Assembly (NCBI GenBank): GCA_020226215.1
Contig: CM035236.1
Span: 2,237,001-2,301,000 of the forward strand
Length of the DNA: 64,000 nucleotides
Direction of reading: 5' to 3'
Origin: Sindora glabra
Lineage: Eukaryota > Streptophyta > Magnoliopsida > Fabales > Fabaceae
Shown: positions 33,200 through 47,394 of the stretch, in pieces
How positions within the stretch are numbered: the stretch's first letter is position 1
Layout of the letters: each line of letters begins with the position of its first letter
Notes under the pieces: generated by a model
Databases searched by the model: none
What the model was told of the DNA's origin: nothing
The model's input: the letters and a program-made list of their open reading frames with translations, nothing else
Position numbers and translations under genes: made by a program

Positions 33200-34415
33200 T
33201 TTTTGACTTCACATAATTTATGAAAATTATTCCATCTTTAGGCAATTACTTCACAATATTGTGTCTCAATTTAATATGTCAATTTTTGTCATTGAAAGCT
33301 TTATTCTTTGCAATGGCTATTGTCGATTGGCAATCGTAACGTGCAAATACCAAAGGTTTTGGTTTTTTGCCTAATGGTATATCAAAAAAGAAATATCTTA
33401 TTTACTCAACTTCACTTCTAATCATCTCAAGAGTTACAAACTCTAACTTCATGATGGATCTAGCTATAATTGTTTGCTTGAATGATTTCCAAGTCACTAC
33501 ACCACCATTAAGGGACATGTAACCACTAGTGCATTTTGTATTATCTAAATTAGAGATATGATTAACATCATTATATCCTTCTAATACAATGAGAAATTAA
33601 CTTATACAAAATGTTATAATTCATAGTACCTTTTAAGTATTTCATTATCAAATTTAAAAAATATTTTAATCCTAACTTTTTCCTAGTAAAGATACAGAGA
33701 TTAAATTTTCTCTAATATTAGGTACATACAAAACATCACTTAAAGCCAGGGTCTTGTGAGATGTGAGTTTCAAAAGTATTTTACCTTTGCAATTCTTGAA
33801 TCTCCAAAGTAAACCAGATCTTCTCTATCTCTTACTAGTGAGTAAGAGGTGAAAGCTTCTTTATTAGCACATATGTGCTTCATAACACTTTAGTCTACAA
33901 CCTAATCTTTCATATTACCATAATATTTGCTTAAGAAATAACTGCCACAATTATGTCATCTTTGCCATCTTTAATCAAATATGCTTTAGGTTTTGGAGGA
34001 TTGTCATTTCTCACTCTTTTCTCATATTAGGGTGCATGATGTTTTGCCTTACTACAAACATAACAATTTCCTAAATTTTTCTTTAGTTGAATATTAGCAT
34101 CATAAGGAGTACTAACATGTTTTTCCTCTAGATACCTAAATTTCTTTAGAAGTTTTTTTTTTTTTGCACATAATATTGTTAACCCAACATAATGCCACTA
34201 TCTTTCCTTATGATTCTAATCCTTAAGATAACATTAGTTTCTCCCATGTCTTTCATATCAAAATTTGAGGTTAAAAATCTTTTTAGTCTTACTATATTAA
34301 AATTAGTACTAAAAATAAGAATATTATCCATATATAAGTTGATGATCACACATTTATTATTTTCATATTTTGTATATATATATATATATATCCATTTCAA
34401 CATATGAAAAATCAT
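33200..34415 (-). pseudogene. Scrambled Copia coding remnant: RT - gag/protease - RNase H
   Basis: Reading the minus strand from 34415, an RT tail (FDMKDMGE, then VSTPYDANIQLKKN) runs without a frame change into a gag zinc-knuckle segment (CYVCSKAKHHAP, about 34060-34025). The gag-protease linker follows (about 34020-33950), then the end of the protease domain (NLISVSLLGK, about 33710-33680). It then jumps to RNase H (MKYLKGTMNYNILYK, about 33650-33601). Integrase is missing between protease and RNase H. Normal Copia order is gag, protease, integrase, RT, RNase H. Many stops are present. Confidence 0.75.
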
Positions 34416-36333
34416 TGTTCATTAAGATTTGATCAAATTTCTCATGTCATTGTTTAAAGAGCTCGTTTTAGACTATACAAAGACTTTCTCAATTTGTAAA
34501 CTTTTTATTTTTGTCCTTAGACCTCATAACCTTCAGGTTGTTCCATATAAATTTTTCCTTTTAAATCTCCTTTAAAAAGTAATTTTCATATTCATTTAAT
34601 ATACAACTAATTTAAAAATAAAAGTTAAAGTAAACAAAATACGGATTGAAGAAGTCTTTGTTATTGTGCAAAAGTATTGAAGTAATCAATATTTTATTTT
34701 TATATAAAATCTTTTACAAATAGTCAAGTTTTATATTTTTCAATTGAATCATTAGGAAAATATTTTTTTAAAAAAATTCATTTATAACCTATTGACTTTG
34801 CTTTAAGAGGCAAGTCCACTAGTTTTCAAGTTTGATTTTTTAAAATTGATTCAAGTTTATTTTAATTGCTTTCTCAAAAATTTTGCTTTAATGTATGTTT
34901 GAAGATCATTATCAATAATAAATATAAAAATCATTTTCAAAAGAAGTTTCTTTTCTTTGTTTTTTTTTTACTTTTTTTCAAGACTTTATCAATGAATTTT
35001 GAATTAGTTAGAGGTACATTTAAAGTATTTATTGCATAAGAAATTTTATTAAATGTATTGCAGTCAAGCACATCACTTCTATATATATAACTATTATTTG
35101 CATATTCCAAAAATATACAATCAAAGATTTTTAATTCTATTTTTCTTTTCTTAGGTTCGAACTATAAAACTTTAGCTAGACACCCTTATATTTTTAAATA
35201 TTATAAATTAGGTACATAACCTTTTTACAATTTATAAGGCATTTTTTCCTATTTTCTTATAGGATATCTTATTTATAAGTGACATGTAAAATGAATTTAT
35301 AAATACCAATAATCATGGCTAACATATTTATTGACAATACATATTGAATTGAGATAAAGCTTATGCAAACACTTTAAGTGAACAAAATAATAAGTAAATA
35401 TGTTGACACAGGCTTACATAAGCTTGTTTGTCATGCATAAATATCTTCACCTCTAAAATTAGAAAAATAAGGTTCATTAAATAAAAAAATGCTGATTAGT
35501 TAATGTTTATGACTTCATAAATATATCATTTGGGATCTCAATAAAAGCTTTTCAAGCAATCTACAACACATTAGATAAAAAGAATTTAACTTTATTTAAA
35601 ACTTTAAAAGTATAATGTAAGCTCTCACAAAGGATTAATATAGATTGTTATAGATGATTTAAGTTAAACATGAAATCAAGAATTACTAAAATGTTACTTC
35701 TATTTTTTTCCACGTTTTTATAGTGTATTGTTAATAAAAAATAAATACATTAAGTAATGCAACAAGTTGTAAAGCAAGTTGCTAAATAGTGATGTTTACA
35801 TATATAGTAAATATATTTCTTGATGAGAATAAATCCTTAAACAATGTAACTCTTAAACAAAAAATTAAAATATAAATAAATAAATAAATAATTAGATTAT
35901 CATTTCCTTTAAATTATGATTCAAGGTTCAACAACATAGCATATGAATAACGCTAATATATTAATTGACAATAATAACAAAAATCTTAATGTTAGAGTAA
36001 AAATTAAGCAGGGTACCTACTTACTTGAGTCCATAAGTCTTATGTTGGGAATGCCTCAGCATTAAAAGCTTTTAATTTATCTAAGTAGCCTCATTTATGA
36101 ATAGTTAAAGAAACTGAGTCATAATTGTCTTACAATATATCATAACGTTTTACATCTCAACTAATAGACACAAATGAAAAGAATGATCAGAGAAATCATA
36201 TTATATAAATTATAAACATAATGAATTAGAAATTATATTGAAAACTTATTTGTAGAAACATTATCCTTAAAATTGCACTTGAGAAATAATTTTTTAAGAT
36301 TTTTAATAAAATATAAATGTACAATTTACTGTG

Positions 36334-36875
36334 TGATATAGATCATTATCCTTAAGAAATTATTTGAGCCTCTTATGGGGAGCTTGAACCAATAATTACC
36401 CTAGGATTTAATAGATTTTTTTATCTTAAAATTGCACAATTAGAAAAGGAAGTAGGTAGCAGGAAAATGAAATTCAACAAGTAAGAGAAAAGCAATTTTA
36501 AAGAAAGTTATTACAGATGTATATGTTGTATAAAATGAAAGGAATAATATACTATTTATAGGTTAAGAAATATAGCCATTGGAAATATAGTCGTTGAAAA
36601 TATGACCATTGAAAATATAACTATTTGAAAATAAATATTTAAATAAATACATTGACATTTTAATTTTTACTAGAGTTAAAATCTAATTTTGCAAAAAACG
36701 AGCTTGGGCTTAACGTCATATGTTATTCATGTACAAGAGGTCACTTTTTTTCCTTGTAACTTTACATAAAAAAGAAGTTTCACATATAAAACTCCTTATG
36801 AGGCCAAACTTACTTAGTGTAGGATTTAATCTTTTAAAATATTACTCAATGCATAATAACTTATATAATAATCCA
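36334..36875 (-). repeat. 5' LTR of the second Copia-type element
   Basis: Partner of 31944-32540. The reverse strand just past its inner edge has a degenerate match to a Met-tRNA primer site (TATATCACAC), not convincing alone. Confidence 0.75.
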
Positions 36876-38330
36876 CTATGTTTCTGTGTTATGGGAACCT
36901 AAGGATGAGGACAACATTAATTAAAAGGGAGGTGACTCTTAATATATATAATCCTCCTAGTTTAATAGTGAGAAATAAACATTTATCATGATAGAAATTA
37001 TATAGTATTTTATGTGGCTCTTATTTATATGATATAATGTGTTATTTTGTATGGTGTTTTCTTTACTTCACATTTTTAATGTTATTTTTAAAATTAGGCA
37101 GTAGAGGCATTTTAAAAACTTTATAGAATTTACACGGAAATATGTTTATTTAGAAATGAAAGAAAAGATGAGTCATACAACATATAATTATTTGCAACTT
37201 GCAAAATTGCAGGGTTTAAGTGTTTAAAATAACATGCTTTATGTTGTTCCAACATTAATTAATAAAAATGAAAAATCCATTACAATAGAAGTGCAAATAT
37301 ACATTAGGTATTTAATTAAAATCATGTCAATTTTCAACTAACTTTTAAGCAAGTGATATTATGTATGAGGTTCTAATGTCAGTTATATAATTGAGGAGAA
37401 CAAATATACTAACATTAGTTCTTATATTCTAAAAAATTGACTTCATTTCTTCAGAAGAAATATAATCTAGTAAAAAAATTAATGTTGGTACTTTTAATAT
37501 TTTTATATTTCATGTCAATTTTTAGTGAATTAATTACATAATTTTTTTAATGTTGGTTTTTTATTCTCCTCTAAAATATTAAAAAATAAAAATTAAATAA
37601 ACTCATCATTTCATCAAAATGTGTATTTTGAATTAAAAGCTTTGAGTAGCTATAATTTTGTGCTTGAATGCTTATTTGAAGTGATTTTTTTTTTCTTAAT
37701 TTGTCCATTTGCAAGCCACTTACCTTTTCATAATAGTGAAAATAGGTTATTTTGATGGATTTTTTCCCACTTTTTCTCCATTTTTTTCATTATTTAACTG
37801 ATTTTGAACTCTATAACAATATTTTTTAAATATATAATAAACATATAAAATCAAATACAACCTTTAAAATCAAAAAAATAAAATAAAAATAAAGATCTCT
37901 TGAAAAAATAATTGTAAAAAATTAGAGAAATGAAAGAGGTAATCAAAGAAATGAAAGTAGGAAAGATAGCTCTTATATTTGGAATTAGTAACCTGTAATA
38001 TGACATTTATTTCATGCTTGATATTAATTGAAGAAGTATTGATAGCTCATTGATATGTGATAGAAGACAGAGTGAAATTTAGGATTCTCTACAAAAGGAA
38101 TTAAGGATGGAAATTAAGTTTAGAAACAAATAAGAGGGGAGCGAGAGTGATAATGAGAAGAAAATGAAACAAGATTTGTTTTATTTATAATGCAGGATTT
38201 TAGACATTGATTCACTCAAAGGAACTATCATCTAATATTTAAACTTCAAATGCCATTAGACATTGGTTCACTAATATGAATAAATGCCTAAAGTTTTCAT
38301 CATATTTATAAAAATGCCATCAATTCCATA

Positions 38331-38930
38331 ACTTTAGATAATAATTAGTTTAGGAATTAATGTCTAAATTCTTGTAAGCAGAGAGAGAACAAAAGTGTAA
38401 GCATTTTGCAAAAACTTAGACATTTTCTATTATAATAAAACTAATGTCTTAGATATATGCTCTTTCCCAATAAGTTGGTTGCTACCATACTTTTAGATAT
38501 TAATTTAGTATGAAACTAATATGTTAACTTTTTATATTTCCTAACCAAGTATTTGAAGTACCTTTAAATGTTAATTGTTTTTAAAATTGATATTTTAAGT
38601 TTTTGCAATTTCCTAATAACATTCTAATTGTAATAACTTCAGATATTAGTTTAGTTCAAAATGGATACATTAACATTTGACATTTCCTAATTCAATTTCT
38701 ATAATATTTTTAGATAATAATTACTTTAATAATCAATTTCTTACATTTTCTAATTTTTTCAATAACCTTAAAATATGATACCTTTAGACGTTAATTTAGT
38801 ACAAGACTTATATGTTAATTTTTTATATTTTCCAACCAGACTTTGTAATTTTTTGAATGATGGTTACATACATTTAAAATTAACATATTAAGTTTTATTT
38901 AGGCATCGGTGATATTGGAAAACAATATCT
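38331..38930. repeat. Degenerate minisatellite, 70-76-bp unit, about eight copies
   Basis: Units begin with a (C/T)TTTAGA(T/C)(A/G)TTAATTT-like block at about 38331, 38412, 38490, 38561, 38637, 38708, 38781 and 38870. Each continues with an AT-rich stretch and a TATATTTCCTAACCAA-like block. The pair at 38490 and 38781 is almost identical over about 60 bp. Confidence 0.65.
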
Positions 38931-40006
38931 TAAATTTTTACAAAAATAAAAATATTAGTTGTGCATAAAAATCAACATATTAAATCTTCTCATAATTTTA
39001 AAAATGTTATCATGCGATAACATACATCAATCTTGCCTTTATCTAATGTTTATGTTGTGATGTCTATTTGCATTTATGTAATAGTATTAATTTTGCATTT
39101 AATATAATGGAATAGGAAAGGAAATGAACTGAAATGATCATTTCATAATTATGTTTAGTATAATCATAAATGAATGGGTTTTGATTTTTTGTTTATTAAA
39201 TCAAAATATAGTAGAAATAAAAAGAACAAGGAGTAATTAATGACACTAATATTCTTATAAAAATAATAAATATCTTATTAAATAACTTAATATTATAAAA
39301 ATATACAATGTGATAAATAAAAAAATATTATATTTTAAATTCAGTTATTAAAATTATAATTAGCCAAAATTTTACTATAGTAAAAGTAAAAAAAATTCCA
39401 ATTTTCTAAATTTTTGTATTAAATAATCTTTATGAATGATAAAAATTAACATATTTTAAATTTTATTATAAAAATGTAATTATCAAAATATTATAATAGT
39501 AAAAATATTGAAAAATTGATATTATTTTATTATATATTAATAAAAGATAATATTGATATATATACAAAATATAAAAGATAAGTGTATAAAAGAGTTACCT
39601 CATGAAAGTGTTTGACAAATAGTTAACCAATTAGCTTTTAATTGATTTGGGGTCGTTAGTTAATTGATGAAATCAAGCTATTATTTTAAATATTTGATAA
39701 ATAATTTATTTGATCAATTGATTGACCTACAATCAATTAAATTAAAAAAAGTTAGAAAACCTAATGTTTGAATTAATTGATTTATAACATGCATGTAAAA
39801 AGATAAAATTACTCCTAAATTAATAATTTTGCTTTTTAAAAATCTGAAGGAGAGGAGTTGAACTCCAAACTCTAAGATATATAAGAAAAACCTTTACCAT
39901 TCAACTATTAAACAATTCTAATCAAAATTAAACTAATTTAATATACATTAAAATGTTGATGTTCTTCATAAATAATGTACTTAAAAATATTATAATATGT
40001 TAAATA

Positions 40007-40190
40007 TTGTATTATATGATTAATGAATTTAAAATCTTTTTACATGAAAAGTAAAAGTTAATAAGATTAACCTATACATACATATAACACGTACATATTG
40101 TGTTATATGATTATTTAATTTAATTTTTTTTCACATTAAAAGCAAAAGTTAATAAGATCAACTTATATACACATATAATACATATATATA
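40007..40190. repeat. Tandem duplication, 92-bp unit, two copies
   Basis: TTGTATTATATGATTA at 40007 and TTGTGTTATATGATTA at 40099 start two copies, each continuing with AAAAGTTAATAAGAT and a CATATAACAC/CATATAATAC tail. Confidence 0.6.
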
Positions 40191-43100
40191 ACAGTTTTTC
40201 TAATTTGCAATTTGATACAATTTTTAAACCATTGTTTCAATAAAAAGAATTATTCAAGGTACAAAACATTATATAAAAATTTGTTTTTGAGCGAGTCAAG
40301 TTTTTCTTAAAAAATGTGATGATGTAGAATATATATGTATATATAATATAAAATTAGTACAACCATTATAATTCATATAAATAATATGTTAAAAATTTGA
40401 AATAAAATAACACAAAAGCGAAGACAAGCACCTAAATTATTTATTTCTTGAAAATATTAAATAGTTATAATAAATTATAACTATTTATTTCTTAAAAGAA
40501 AATTTTAACATGTATAATAATTTATTTTTTGAAGATTCATTTCATTACTTTGGGGTAAAGAAGGGAGGTTCCATTGTTTGGTGGATTCTTAGAGAATGGG
40601 ATAATAGTTAACAAATAAATTTTTTATCTATTCTATTTTGATTTTCTCTTAAAGGGAAAAATAAATAAATGTTGGTGTGTGAATCCACAATCCCTCACTT
40701 TTGGTTTGGATGTGATAATGAAAAAAGGGCTCATATGAATGAGATTCGAATGCCTTTAGTGGCCACTTTCAAGTTGTTGAGTTTCTTGTTTCTCACGCAA
40801 ATACTTCATCAGGATTTCGTCTACGCAGTCTTCATCATGGGGGTGCATGGATCAACACTTTAAGTGCTCTCCAAAATAGTGATACCAAGCTTTCCAAAAA
40901 GTTTTCATGGTATTTTTACCCAGCAAGAAGAAATAAACAACTTAAATAAACATTACTTTTATTTACAATAGTAGTAGTAATAATAATTCCTTATTAAACG
41001 TGATAAAACGTTGACAACTCATCAAGGAAGCAAGGCAACCTTCCAAACGAAGACAAAGTAGCTAAGGCAATCGTGCATGATACCGAGGGGTCGAGGATGT
41101 AATTTCAAATTTCATGTTCTACAAATTTATATTTATAATTCTCTATATTACACTGTTAGAATATCATGCATTTTAAAAATTCCAACAGAATCTAGTCAGA
41201 TACAGAATTTGGTTAGTTAGTAATTTAAATATCCAATTAGCCCTCCCCCAACACAAGGTCAGTTAAGGTCTAATTTCTTTTCGAGCAATTCTGATTTTAT
41301 TGAGTTCGGTCCAGTTGCTATTAGTCCTGTACCATCATGGAGTCATCACAAGTTGAAATGTTTGGGGGGGGGGGTGATGAGAGATAAATCGACCTTGCTT
41401 ATATTTTATGAATATTCCAAACTCATCACTATTTTGTTTTTTTACTTCACTTAACGCTGACATTAACATTATAAAACTACAAGGGCCTCTATCATCGAAC
41501 CATTAACTAGTGCAATATTAGAATGATAAAAATATATATATTTTTAGTTTACATCCAAGTATGCTTATATTTTTGGACAGGAGTTAGCAGTAAATTTCTC
41601 AAAATAAAAATGCTAAAGGAGCTTTTAAAGATTGAATTTAAAATTCTTATTGAATTTAGAGTATGTTGAGATAAGTTAACTATCATTGAACTAATCAATT
41701 ATTATTTATTGATTAAAAAAATTCAAATGTATTATTAAACAGGATGTTAATATTAAATTCATTGTAAAATCACCACTCAATTTAACATTCCGCCAAAAAA
41801 AGGATGATATATTAATACTTATCTATTAACTTTGCATAAACAATCAAATTCACTTTATTTGATATTAAAAAATTATTCTAAATAATTTTATATAATGCAT
41901 GTACATAAACATAACTTCTAATACGAAAAGGACAAAAAATGTTGATTGGGATCAGCAATTTTCTAGATATCTAAAATTATTTTTCCTTTCGTCGTATTAC
42001 TTGTTCTAACAAGCTTCGCAACTATTATTTATAAAGTTGGATGACACATCACATGCATCATCAGCACGGATCGCTTTAACAAGTTAATTGTGACACCCTA
42101 TTTTTAATTACGTTTTGCTGCTTCTTAAGCTACGCAACTTGGGAAGTAGAGATCGATTATATTATTAAGGTACTATTAGAATCCATATTTTTAATTAGTC
42201 CCTTGATGTCACCTTAATTTTATGACTGCCAACCATTTTCAAATTGGGTCATTTATCTATTTCTTAAATTCACGGTATATTTTGGATACAAATCGATTCT
42301 TGATGAATTGAAATGAATCAATTTGTATTATTCGTGTTTAAAATATATTTAATTTTAAGAATTCAAATTTATAAAAAATTAATTGTGGATGGAAATTAAT
42401 TTACAAATTAATCAGTTTCACACCCCTATTCATCAAATCATTATATATGTAATTAATGATGTTAACTTGCCAATGTAATTTATAAAAATATGTTGCATGT
42501 AGTTTTATCCTAATTTGTATACACGAAAAGTACATTCACCTAACCCCAACTTCTATGTTTTATCTCAGTTAAATATATTCTATTAAGAACATAAAAGAAT
42601 ATTTTTAAATATTTATTTAGTAATCTAAAAGTAATTAAAATTATAAGTTAAATAATATTTAATTGTTACATTATTCTAAATATAAAAGACAACTTTTTAT
42701 AGAAATTAATATAAGATATCTATGACTCTATTTTTTTTCTCTCATTACAAAGAAACAAAGTTAGGAGAAAGAAAAAAGAGTCTTTATCAAAGCAAATTAA
42801 GGGTTAAGGTGAGTATATAAAGCTCCAATCTATTTTTTTAATTTGTTTTGTTTTATTTATTATAATCAAGTTAGATTTTTTTTATTTAGCATACATAATT
42901 TTAATATTTGCTTGCAATTTTTTTAGACTTATTTGTTAAATGTGCAACTCTTTTTTTCTTTTTGGTTTGAACGGAAATTATGTAGTGTTTTTATATGAGC
43001 CCTATGTTTTTGGTTAATTTCCCATATATGAGTAAAATTTTTAGACGTTTATTTCTAACATATGAGCTGAATTCTTTTTATGATAAAAATACTTTTCATT

Positions 43101-44680
43101 AGCCATTTTTTAATTTTATTTTTCTTAATAAAATTAGGTGATAACATAATTATTGGTGTGAACAATTTCGATCTAAATACCTCCTTTTGATGAAAAAAAC
43201 ATTAAAAAAAGAAAGTTCAATTCATAAGATGGATAATTTTGATAGTAGTTGGTCAAATTATTTATCTATGGATAGCAAGTTCGAATTATGGAGATGACAT
43301 TTATTAAGAAAGGAAAAATCTGTTAATAATTTAATTTTCAAATCGATTATCTCATTTAATGATTCGCCAATATGATTTGATCAAATAACACTGTTGAGCA
43401 AGGAGAACCGGTTATTTTAAAGGAAAACTAAAGGAAAAAAATCAATATAATTTTATAAGTAGCGTGTTCCACATTTAGAGGAAAAATCCGTATAAACTTC
43501 AAATTAAATCAAATAAGTATAATTTTTATATACCTCGTCTATCTGATTCTTTAAAAAATTTCAGTTATAAGTTTTCAAAACTACCTGTCTGTCTATAAGC
43601 ATTGAAAAGTGGTTGAAGTACAAAACATTTGTTCCGCCTAAGACGAAGAATATTAACAAAGGGTACATTTGTTGCTTTAACGGAAATATTTACTGTGAGA
43701 ATAATTTAACTTATTTGTGTTATAGTTATCAAATGTTAACATAATAGAAAATATTTTATTTACTTATTATTGGATACGAAAAATGAAATGAAAATTAACA
43801 CCTTCTACTTAACACAAACAAATGAAACTTTTTTATATATAAAAAAAATGTCTTCAAACAAAATAATCATAACCTAAATTGCTGCATCAATAGTCTGGGA
43901 GTAATCCGCAAATCACAACTTCAGAAGGAAATACGTTTGAACCTAGATATAAAAGGCAAATTAATAAAATAAACAACAAGACATCCTCGAGGATTAACAA
44001 GAGTTCTTGGAAAAAATTACAACCCTCTCTCTCTCTCTACCTATATGTATATATATTTTATAAATTCCATATTAGTTTTCGACTATAAATAAAATTTTAG
44101 AAAATTGATAATGTGCATTCAGTAATATAAATTTGTAAAGAGATGTAAATCTTGATTAGGCCATATGTGAAAAAGCGCTTGGGTAGCTTTTGCCACCCAT
44201 GCTCTCATGTGAATCATAAATCAAGGCTAGATAATTAAGAATGAGTAAATTATGCTATGATTCTAATATTTAGTTCATATTGTAAGCATAATAAATTCTT
44301 ATAATTATCCATATGGAACCTGATGTGCTTTGATATTAGTTCATAATTTTACATATTGCATATTTTAATATCATTTTTTTATCATTCTAGAAGCTTTTCT
44401 TAATCTTTATGTAAAACTATATGGATACACCATAGAACTTGGACAAATCCTCGTGGTAATCATCTACCGAATCCACTATGAATTGTACAACTCTTCATAA
44501 TCACTGTGTATCAAACTAGCTACTAAGAAAGGAGAAACTATCTTCCTTCGTACATATTGTACTAAGGTTAATCTATCTATTCCAATGGAAACAAAATAGG
44601 AGGGTATATATTGGCTTGAAAATTGGGGATTCAAAAGTGTTATTAAGCTTCAAGAAATCCTAGCAAAAGATATATTAAGG

Positions 44681-45408
44681 ATGGAAACTATACCAAATGG
44701 TTCTGCCTTGATCACCTTTTCAAATCATAAGAAACCAAAGATTAAAGAAATTGATGCATCTTCCAAACAAGTAAATACTAAAAATATGGTTGTTGGACTA
44801 AGAAGATCTTTCTTTGGAAGAACTAGGCTTAGGAAAAATTTCAAGTTTGAACCTTTAAGGAGATCTACATCATTCACTTGCTTAACAATTAATGTTGATT
44901 TAAGGACTGTTAAAAGTACTTCAAGAATCTCTAAACCAGTATATGACTAAATTATTTAAATAGAAGATGAGAAAGATGGTGGACTAATAGGAAATGGTAG
45001 TGATTATGAAGGATCTACCGATTCCATTAATTCACTTATTACCTCATAACTTTATCGTAATGATCCTAAACCTATATGAATTGTAAAAATCAATTTCAGA
45101 TTGACAAGGATTTTTTGAGAATAGAATTCTATTCTAAAGAATTCACTTCTCAAAGGGCTTGATTTTTAAACAAATTCAAAGAAGAATTAAGGACAAATAT
45201 TCAGGAAATATATTATAACTTTATGAACTTGATTCAAACAAATATTTTTTTCTTTGAATGGTTTGAAGCATATGTTGAAAATAATCAAATAGACTATCTT
45301 TATAAAGAGTTAAACTCTATTAGTATGGTCACAAAAAAACTTAGGAATGAGTTACAACTAAAGGTGAAAGACTCATCTTTGAGTTACCACCTTAAAGGTA
45401 TATTGTAG
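44681..45408 (+). pseudogene. N-terminal polyprotein remnant of the caulimovirid-like copy
   Basis: Two open stretches (44681-44950, 89 codons, starting METIPNGSALITFSN; and 45223-45408, 61 codons) are separated by stops and a frame change. Their style (basic RSFFGRTRLRK block, then an aromatic FFFEWF block) is that of plant pararetroviral-like polyprotein N-termini. Assignment to movement protein versus capsid leader is not possible by eye. Confidence 0.5.
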
Positions 45409-45939
45409 CCTTGATGAAGTAAAACAACTACACCAACAAGTATCTTCAAACTCTTGAAAGACCATATATTGAATGTTGGTGTTTTTGAAAATTTTACAGG
45501 AGAATCCTCTGGAGTAAAGAAGGTTGAAAATTCTTTATTCAAACCTTACCAAATCCCTTTTAGCAAGCAAATGACATTGTCTAAAGACCTAGCTATGGCT
45601 AAAATAAACCAAATGTTAGAAAAGTTAAACTAATAACTAGGAAAAGTGTGTGTTGATAAGTCAACTACACCCAATTAGCCAAATCAATTGCCAACTATAT
45701 AGTAAAAGCTTTTAATGTTAGTTCTGAAATATCTTAAGAAGAATGATAAAAGTTAAATCTAATAAAAAGAGAACCAAGGGAAACCAATTAGAGAATACCT
45801 TAAAAACTATACTACTAAGAGCTAGTTACCCTTACTATATCATAAAAGAAAATTTCCAAATTATTTAGAATTCCTATAATGGGAATAACATTTATCAATG
45901 GAATATAGATATAAAATCTAAAAATGAAATCCTTAATAC

Positions 45940-46790
45940 TTTCTAGCAAATGACTATGGTTAGCAGAACCTATCAATCAACTTATAACTATGATGATACA
46001 GTAGTACTTCAGTACATAGTTGCAAGGTTTACTGGTCAACTTAAAAAATGATAGGATAATCACTTTACAAAAATAGAGAAAATCCAAATAGTTGAAGTTG
46101 TTAAATATGATCAACATGGATATATAATCCTAATCCCAGATGTTGTAAATACTTTGATTTACACTATCACCAAACACTTTATTGGTGATCCTACCTTTTG
46201 GAAAGATAAATTTGCTAAACTTTTGTCAAACATCAAATGTAAAACATTGTCTAATTTTAGATGGTATAAGGATACCTTTTTAATAGGATCCATTCTAGAA
46301 CAAATAGTAACTAACCCTTTTGGAAAGAAAAAATCTTTATCGTTCTTTTTAGATTCTTAGGTGATATGGTAAGAGAGAAAATTAGAAACCAATATAGTGG
46401 TTAAATCCTTTATGAGCAGCTTACTCATGAACAATTAGTAAGTCATGTTCAGAAACTAACTCTCAAAATCTATCAAGATAACAAGATCTAAAGATAGTTA
46501 GCGAAAGAAATATCTTAAAATCGGAGAGAGTTAGGAACCTTTTGTGAATAGTTTGATTTTATCTATCTAAAATCCTTCAAATTTAAATATAGGTAGAGAG
46601 CTAGGCAATAACTTCTTGAATCAAAACCTCAGCCTCCACTAGAACACCAATCTAAAAGGTATTAAAAGAGGAAATCCAAACTTAGATATACTCCACATCC
46701 TTATCAAGTGCAAGATATTAGGCTAGTATGCTATAGATGTAATAAACTTGGGTACATAGCTAAATACTACTAGTTGAATAAAGTAATTAG
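45940..46790 (+). pseudogene. Capsid/gag-like remnant with damaged zinc knuckle
   Basis: An open stretch at 46154-46360 (68 codons) carries the capsid-like block around FRWYKDTF. A zinc knuckle follows at about 46726-46770, reading CYRCNKLGYIAKYY: the first two Cys are intact, but the His and last Cys positions are both Tyr, so it cannot bind zinc normally. Several stops lie between. Confidence 0.6.
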
Positions 46791-47394
46791 ACAACTAGTG
46801 TGGATGAATCTATTTTAAGCCAAATAACTAACCTTCTTGCTGAGAAATCTTCTTAATTAGAAAAAGAATTAATAGAAGAAGAAGACCTAGTTTGATAAAT
46901 GTCTTAACTCCTTGAAGATGATGAGATATCCTTAGAAAAATCATCTACTGAGCAAAAAGTAAACATGCTCAATTCAAAGTAAAATTTGCTTTTTGATATT
47001 ATTAGTGAATACCCTAATAATGAGAAAAAAATATCTCTAAAAAAATAGGCAAGGTTTGGATAAATCTTCTTCATTAAAAGTTTTTTCTTAACTAAATACT
47101 TATAATTTTAAAGATGTTTTGGAAAGATTTAAACCAGAATAAAGTAAACCTGTCACATTGTAAGATTTACAATTTGAGATAAATTTTCTTAAAATAAGAA
47201 TAAAAGAGCTAAAAGAAATTCAAAAACTCTAAAGAGAGATTCTTTCTGATCTTTAAGTTTCTTCTAAAGGAAAGGAAAAAATTAAAAACAATAAAAATGA
47301 AGAAAATGAAATTTTAGGATGTATTTCTAAAACCCTAATTCCAAAATATTATATTCTAATTCAAATAGTTAAGAATAATTAGAAATTAGAAATA

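Larger units (their letters stand above)
31944..36875 (-). mobile_element. Second Copia-type LTR retrotransposon, minus strand, rearranged
   Basis: Direct repeats at about 31944-32540 and 36334-36875 are LTRs. They share the same block order, including GAGCTTGGGC and the AAAAAAGAAGTTTCA segment, and are clearly diverged. Internal coding traces read on the minus strand and are Copia: an RT tail with YMDN in place of YVDD, a gag zinc knuckle and protease part, then RNase H. The element is 4.9 kb. Much of the interior (34420-36330) is too mutated to assign. The exact LTR borders are uncertain by about 10 bp, and no target duplication is recognisable. Confidence 0.8.
36876..44430. other. AT-rich intergenic tract without supportable genes
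   Basis: Very AT-rich. I find no gene. Recognisable structure: a minisatellite at about 38331-38930, a tandem duplication at 40007-40190, a G11 run at about 41364-41374, and a short CT microsatellite at about 44026-44038. Sequence at 37220-37600 shares short motifs with the minisatellite region (TTAATGTTGG, CATGTCAATTTT) and may belong to the same old element. Confidence 0.5.

Noticed and set aside
36870..36880. CCACTATG as a CACTA left terminus
   Set aside because: It coincides with the edge of the Copia-type LTR, and no matching inverted TAGTG end could be found downstream.
38331..38930. Possible CRISPR-like array
   Set aside because: Units are contiguous, degenerate and lack unique spacers, and the DNA is plant nuclear. 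It is a minisatellite.
40669..40863. 64-codon frame with a hydrophobic stretch resembling a signal peptide
   Set aside because: No recognisable mature peptide, no cysteine pattern and no splice partner. A remote likeness to the start of a subtilase is too weak to report.
42720..42830. Pyrimidine-rich stretch followed by a good splice-donor-like GGTGAGT
   Set aside because: Looks like a leader and first intron border, but no coding sequence follows on + for several kb.
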